Shown in pieces: positions 1-64,000 of a stretch of 64,000 nucleotides of DNA. A model generated the notes under the pieces. The model was given only the letters and a program-made list of their open reading frames with translations. It made no database searches and was not told the origin of the DNA. Numbering within the stretch: the first letter of the stretch is position 1; every line of letters begins with the position of its first letter. The DNA is from Girardinichthys multiradiatus (taxonomy: Eukaryota; Chordata; Actinopteri; Cyprinodontiformes; Goodeidae): positions 48,959,360-49,023,359 of the forward strand of contig NC_061805.1 in NCBI RefSeq assembly GCF_021462225.1. Direction: 5' to 3'. A program made the position numbers and the translations under genes.

Positions 1-1149
1 CACAGCTGTGATGATTGCCTGGAAAGAGGTCTGAGGTGTGGCTGTTACTGAGTTAAAATCTTCCCATCTGTCAACGACCTCTGTCATAAAACATTTACAA
101 TCCTGCAAAAAGAGACGAACAGAGCCGGCTTTTATCCCGACAGACAAGAGGAAACTCTGTAAAGCACTTTATGGAAGCACTAAGGTTAAAATGGTGCTTT
201 GAAAGTGGAGGGCGTTTGCTAGAATAACGTTTCAAATCCCTGAGGTTCTTCCCAGGTTAGCAGCTTTTCTTCTCCACATGTTGTCTCTGAGTGCTAATAG
301 CCACTAATGCTGAATACAAAGAATAATAACCCAGTCCTTATTCTCCATTCTCAGCTGAAAGGTCAGGCTTTTATTGACCTCTTTACTTTTACCATCCAAT
401 AACTCCGGGGATTTCAATTAGACTTTGAGATTATTCTAACTGAAGGGCTGAGAAGCAGCAGGTGGATGAGTCTAAACTCAGCCTTCTTTACACCAGTTAA
501 AGAAAAAGCTCAATATTTGACCTTTTTTTTGTCAAACACGGTCCTGAGGCTTGCCCTGAAATTCACGCTGCAACAGAACTCGCAGCGGTTCCGTCTGAAT
601 CCACCCTGTCATTCCGCTTCATCTCGTTCGTGTCGCATCTTTTTGGTGTAAATTAAGTTGGATAACTTGTAGAGATGAAGCCTGGAGAGTCAGTGCCACC
701 AATCACAAGTAATGTGCTGTCATGAGAGTCAGAGCCGAGTCAGCTGGATTTACTGGAGGCGGTGTCGTTGCAGTAAATTACTGATTATACGGCAGATTCG
801 ATTAAACATAAATGCCATGCTACTCATATGGAACTGTTTAAAAGTTTCTGAAGGTCTTTACTTTCTTTGGGGGGGTGGAGGGGTTCTGGTTGCTTTATCA
901 CTGAACACTTAAACCTGAAACATTTCTCTAAAAGGAATAAAATGGGAAGTGGTCAAGAACGTTTCCAAGAGGTCAACAGCAACACTGATGAAGTACTAGT
1001 GCTCAATCTTCTGTATTCTGTGTACATCTGGACTAAGATGGATGGTCTGCATGTTTTCAACTAAAATGTTCTAAAATCTTTTTAAATTTCATATGATGGA
1101 GGTATGATGTGTTACTTTTAATTCATAATTTCATGATGGGGGTCAGGCT

Positions 1150-1326
1150 GGTTTAAATAGCTTTAGATACTCCCTCTTAAATCAAATGGAAAACTGTATT
1201 TTACATTTACTCTGATTATTTTTGTCTGATAATACAAACAGTTTGATGATCTGAAACATTTAAGTGTGACAAAAAGCAAACACTGAAGAAATCTCTGAGG
1301 GGCAAATACTTTTTCACGTCACTGTA
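1150..1326. mobile_element. Tc1-like element end (remnant)
   Basis: The stretch from the aaacatttaagtgtgac motif to ggggcaaatactttttcac followed by tcactgta has the look of the terminal part of fish Tc1-like transposons. A related terminus (gtgaaaaagtatttgcgcc) occurs at 60127-60145. No transposase coding remains. Family assignment is from memory. Confidence 0.4.
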
Positions 1327-1864
1327 GATGTGGGTGGATGTATTTAAAAAAATAAAAATACGAAGAAAGAATATTAGATGTCATGATCCCTGGCTGTTTT
1401 TGGTTTTTATTTGTGTTTGTTTTCTGATCATTCCTGAGTTCTTTAGTATTGTTTTTTAATTATCTTTGTGTTTAGCTTCTTACTTGTTCCTGTGTTCTGA
1501 CTGAACATTTTAGTGCATTTTCTAGTGTTAGATTAGTTGGCCATTAAAACACAAAAACACCAACCATGACACATTAGTTTATTGAAGTTCCTGCCTGTAT
1601 AGTGTTGGTTGTATTGTACTGTATATGTGTGCTTTTCACATTATTGAATGTCAACAACCAAACGGAGCAGAGTTTGTGTTCAGCGTCAAACATAGACTGC
1701 AACGCCACCCTGACAGGTTTAAACCCTTGCTGTGACAAACTTTACAAAACTCAGAAGGTTTGTGGGACATTTCCTTGTCCCTGAGAACTGAGATAATTGG
1801 ATGTTGCTATGAGCTCTTATCATAGAGCTGGCAGATTTAAACTAACTTCTAGGTCAATGCTTTA

Positions 1865-2345
1865 AATCAAAGGCAAGTCAAGTTTATTTCTATAGCACCA
1901 TTTATACAGAAGGGAATCCAAAGAGCTTTACAGGACGTCAAGGGAAAGTTAGAAAAAAAAAGAAGCATAAAAAGCATTGCATACAAGACATAAATATGTT
2001 AAAATACAGATATTCCCAACATATTATTAGTCAGGTTGCTTAATAAAAAGCTGCTGTCATCCAAAATGTTTCAGTTCTGATTTAAAACAGTTTCTGAACA
2101 TCTCAGGTTTTCAAGGAGTTTCCTCCAGAGCTAAGGAGCAGAGACGCTAAATGGTTCTGGGAACATTGAGTCAGCAGGTCAAACCTGACGGGTCTACATG
2201 GTTCGGGGGGGGCATTGCAGTGGGGGTTATGTAATTCATTTTCCTGGTGTTGGTCAGGACTCTAGCAGCAGCATGATTGATAGTTTACAGAGAGCTGAGC
2301 TGTAAAGACACTGTTACACTAATCCAACCTACTGAAATTAAAGGC
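1865..2345 (-). repeat. Dispersed repeat with LINE or SINE 3' tail, minus orientation
   Basis: The left edge reads gcaagtcaagtttatttcta, the reverse of the '...aaataaacttgacttg' tail seen in other fish retroelements and in the repeats at 19085-19258 and 53500-53660. The body to about 2345 looks like decayed non-coding retroelement sequence. Class uncertain. Confidence 0.4.
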
Positions 2346-3614
2346 ATGCAGCAGCTTTTCTGTTTCCTTTCTTGACAAGAAGGCCTTCATCGTGGCACAG
2401 TTTTTAAGATATGATTAAGCTGATTTAGTAACGGACTTTATGCGGTTGTCAAACTTTAATTAATTCCTATGATCTGTGGTTTTTGTTGAGTGCTGATTTC
2501 AGCTAGGCCACCAGCTAGGCCACCAGATTACCCAGATCCTAATCCATAAATATAAATAACAACCTTTGACCTCAGATAACCATTAGGGGCTGCACTACAA
2601 TAAACCAAATGCAACCAAAACCAAAATCTAAACAAAATGTAACTCCGGATGTTAGTCTCTCTGAAAAGTATATTGTAGCCAATCAGTGCTGTCTGAACAG
2701 TGGAGGAAAACTTGGAAGTTTTCCATTTCTAGTCTTAACATAACTTAAGCTGCCAGACCAGCGTCTCTAAATGTACTTGGAACACAATCTGATGTCTTAC
2801 ACATGATGTACCCACGGGTTCCAGCATAAACGCCCTTGCTGAACACGTCCACCCAGCCTCATGCAGACCCCGCATTAAGACTATTATCATGCGCAGGTAA
2901 AACTGTCTAATGAGACATCCAATTGCTGCTTTGACTGACTGTCAGATGCTCCGGAAACAGTCTGTTTACGCCAGCAATTCACTAATGGAGCCCGTTACAG
3001 ATATTTTCAGCTCCTTGCCAATCATGTCATAAGCATTTCCATCTCTGGTTTGCGTGTGTACTAAATTACTTCTAAATCAGACCAAATTCATTTCCATTCA
3101 CAACTTAAGGTGCGTTTCAGCCAAATTACCCAGAAGATTTAGCTACTGTAACGTCAGGAAGTGTCAGGGTGTTTGTCCAGGGCAGGTCTATCACCCCTGG
3201 GTTAAACACGATGAGGCTGAATGTGTGGTTGAGTCTACAAACCTACAACACAGAGCTTTTTAAGCTTGTTTGTATGCTACAATGGCCATGCTGCATCTAT
3301 ACATTCAAAAAATTGCTTAGTGTTAATTAAAATTCACTCCACATACAGAATGTAACATTTACCTATAATCACATAAAGGCCCTGCCATGTAGAAGCTCCT
3401 AAATATAAATTCCTCTTTTAGTTTCTTTTAGCTACTGATCAAAATAGGAAAGACAAGACAACAAGGTCTTTAAATAAGGCTCGTGTGCATCTACAGTCAG
3501 AGCAATAACTAAAAAGGTTTTAAAGAACTGGATCTGGAGGCTGGACCAGAGCCCTGGTTTATTCTACTGCTACACACAGTGAAGAGGAAAGTGAAGCACA
3601 ATGTTAGCTCTGAC

Positions 3615-61583
<57,969 letters not shown>

Positions 61584-62344
61584 CTGTGGAGGTAAAACAC
61601 AGGAAAGAGGACTTTTATTTCCTCTGGTAATCGTACTGTAAGCAGGAAAAATATAGACCCTCACTAAAGCCATTCAAGCAAGGCTAATGTATGTCTTTGA
61701 GATTTTTTATTGGATTTAAGGGGAATAAATTAGCATAAAATGGAGCCTGAACTAAACACACTGGACAGAGAAAAATAATCTTTCTGAAACGCTTTGTAGT
61801 CCACGACATGTTTCATAATTTTAAAACTTAAGTCTAAAAGGTAGAGGAGACAACCTGTACAGCCGCTGCAAAAATGACTGAAAACCAATAGATAAATATA
61901 CACATCATATAAACACAACCACATATTTATAAATGTTGTGTAAAAAGAGACAAAACTTTTTTCTGTCTGCCTGACATTAAATCCGACTAAATATTTCCTG
62001 TTCTAGGTCAGTTAGGATTACCAAAGTTATTTTTATTTGCTATTAAAGGCAAGAATATGAGGTGCGATTAAAGACAATGAAGAGTAAGAGTTTTTTAGAA
62101 TTTTATGTTGTATTGAAATTGAAAATGGAAAATTTAAGCATGAGACTGTCCAGCCATCAGAGCATTTAAGATTTTTCAAAGATGAACTTGTTTCAGTCTG
62201 ATTTTTGTGTTACGACATCAGAACCAAAAAAAAAACCTTGTCAAGATGGCGAAAGAGTGACCTTATCCACAGTTTAAATGTGCACTGAAAGCCCGCTCAG
62301 TGAGGAAGAAGCCAGTACTTCAAAGTAACTGATTATGATGATTA

Positions 62345-63070
62345 TATTTTGCAAATGTGACAAAGAGCTTCACTTTTAGCCTGAGACACCATCCCAGGTG
62401 TGAAGTACGGGGGTGGCAGCATCATTTGTGGGTGTTTTGCTGCAGGAGGGACAGGTGCACATCACAAAATAGATGGCATTACGAGGAGAAAACAAGAATC
62501 TTTAATCAAAGTCTCAAGACTTCATCCAAGAAAGTTTAAAACTTGCACAAATAGGTCTTTCAAATGGACAATGACCGTCAGCATACCATCAAATTAGTTC
62601 CAACATGGCTTAAGGACAACAAAGTCAATGATTTGGAGCAGCCGTCACAAAGCCTCGATCTCCGAGCCATAGAAAATATTTGGGCAGACCTTTAAAGATT
62701 TGTGCGAGCAAGGTGGCCCACAAATGTGGCTCGGTTCTGTCAAGAGGAATGGGCCAAAATTCCATCCAACTATAATGAGAAGCTTCTGGAAGGAAACCCA
62801 AAAGCTTTGACCAAAGTCACACAGGTCACAACAATTGCAATTTTACTAAATATTGTGGAAATTAATGTCAGTGTATGAATTTGAAATATATATATGATCT
62901 TAAAAAAAACATATTTCTCTGGCTCATTATTCTTGCTTTGAGCAAATAAATCATTTTGGTAATCATAACCTACAACAAGAAAAGTTCAATCTGATTTTAT
63001 ATGAAAAGATAAGGAAAATAAGGTTATGTTTCATATTATCAAGTGTATGTAAACATCTGGTTTCAAATGT
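62345..63070 (+). pseudogene. Tc1-like element remnant
   Basis: The plus strand reads KYGGGSIICGCFAAGGTGAH, then QWTMTVSIPSN in a broken frame, then a decayed PSQSLDLRAIENIWADL with a stop. The right end, aagtgtatgtaaacatctgg, resembles the inverted repeat of Sleeping-Beauty-type fish Tc1 elements. Frameshifts and stops rule out function. Confidence 0.75.
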
Positions 63071-63379
63071 AGGTAGAGTCTAATGGATGTTATGAAGATT
63101 ATGTTATGGAGATGGTGAGGACCTCCTTCATCATCCTCCTCACTGCATGGCGTCAAGTTAGATATCCGATCTAATCAAGTAGGTAAGAAAAATGAACCTC
63201 TGGGTCAAATCAAGTTCAGAGATAATTCTAAAGCATAAAATATATTAATTTCTATATATATTTCATGACTGATTGTTACTTATTAATTATTTGTACTGAG
63301 AAAAAGGTTGGATTGTTTGATGCTACTAAAGTAAAAGAGGGATTTTATTTTAAGGCTTTTTATACATTGTTACAGTTGC

Positions 63380-63700
63380 TAGCTGTATTGCTTTGCAGCA
63401 AGAAGGTCCTGGGATTGAAGTCCTACCAGGCATCTTTCTGTATGTAGTTTGCATGTTCTCCCTGTGAATGTGAGTGTACTGAATCCCCAGGTACTCCGGC
63501 TTCCTCCCACAGTGCAAAAACATGACCGTTAGGTTAATCGATCTCTCTAAATTGCTCTTAGGTACAACGGGTGTGTCTACATTGTCATTTGACCTATGTG
63601 TTGTCCTGTGATGGACTGGCGACCTGTCCTGGGTGTACCCTGCCTCTTGCCCAGTGAATGTTGGAGATAGGCACCAGCCCCCTGCAGAGATAAGCGGTAA
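63380..63700 (+). repeat. Dispersed repeat family, copy 3
   Basis: Carries gtttgcatgttctccctgtg, cttcctcccacagtgc, aaaaacatgaccgttaggtt, gatggactggcgacctgtcc, gggtgtaccctgcctcttgc and gcaccagccccctgcagag in the order seen at 5205 and 25925. This is the best-preserved copy in the window. Confidence 0.7.
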
Positions 63701-64000
63701 CAATGTTAAAATGTACTGCATGTACACCTTACTGAGCACATCATTTCTATGGATGTTTGAGTCCAAGATGCTCCACTGTTCTTCACTCATTGAAACTTGA
63801 ATCTCTTTACTCTTGTCTACCATAGTAGATAAGAGCTGACCCACATGCTTCAGACATAAGTACAGCTCAGCCAACCAGAATGCTCTTAGATTAGCTCAAC
63901 AATGGCAAACACTTTGAGGTGTTCTATCAGATGGTGTCTGGGTTATGTTTAGCTGCCCTGGTGGTGGGGACCTATCAGCTGTCTGCCTCTGCAGAGATAA

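Larger units (their letters stand above)
1..3614 (-). other. fras1 intron (partial): no exon recognised
   Basis: This stretch follows the last visible fras1 exon. It holds a Tc1-like end near 1150-1326 and a repeat with a LINE or SINE 3' tail at 1865-2345. Two short tandem copies of ccaccagctaggcc sit at 2505-2530. I see no furin, CSPG or Calx-beta coding on the minus strand and no supported plus-strand gene. Confidence 0.7.
61584..64000 (-). other. fras1 intron (partial), upstream edge of window
   Basis: Holds a decayed Tc1 element at 62345-63070 and a dispersed-family copy at 63380-63700. No further furin-like exon is visible up to base 64000, so the preceding exon must lie outside. Confidence 0.65.

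Noticed and set aside
63350..63874. 174-codon minus-strand open frame
   Set aside because: Most of it is the reverse of a dispersed repeat copy; no domain and no splice context.

Overview
The window is vertebrate nuclear DNA, almost certainly from a teleost fish. It holds introns with GT-AG exon borders and fish-type transposons: Tc1, Rex3 (RTE clade), L2 and Rex1-like LINEs, and retrovirus-type solo LTRs. There are no bacterial operons, CRISPR arrays or complete RNA genes. I cannot name the species.

One host gene is present. It lies on the minus strand, enters before base 64000 and leaves past base 1: fras1, the extracellular matrix protein of the Fraser complex. Eleven exons can be placed to the base (61583 down to 3615; 1,916 coding bases, 638 whole codons). 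In transcription order they are six one-exon furin-like cysteine-rich repeats (61428-61583, 56952-57098, 53013-53159, 42433-42573, 40497-40637, 40190-40330), all in symmetric phase 1-1, and then exons of the first three CSPG repeats (35581-35875, 26686-26770, 21635-21958, 5621-5780, 3615-3793). Every exon junction keeps the reading frame, so no exon seems to be missing between them. The upstream VWC and furin repeats and the downstream CSPG repeats, Calx-beta domains and membrane anchor lie outside the window.

The other 97% is intron, much of it mobile DNA. From low to high coordinate: a full Tc1/mariner element with an open transposase and 201-bp inverted repeats (7304-8913); L2 LINE 3' ends (9850-11632, 49365-50386); three solo LTRs of one superfamily, each with a matching 4-bp target duplication (13950-15804, 26987-28457, 51042-52512); a dead Rex1-like LINE (17340-18930); a foldback element (23076-23761); two Rex3 copies in opposite orientation (29416-30018 minus; 46037-48497 plus), the second nested in a hAT-like element; a 1.29-kb GATA array (43110-44402); and Tc1 remnants throughout. 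Most retroelements lie antisense to fras1, as expected where sense insertions are selected against.

I found no undescribed biochemical system. The points most worth a second look are the LTR trio, the open Tc1 element, the GATA array, the foldback element, an L2 fragment that forms the upstream side of a fras1 splice acceptor, and an unassigned block at 53.7-55.2 kb.
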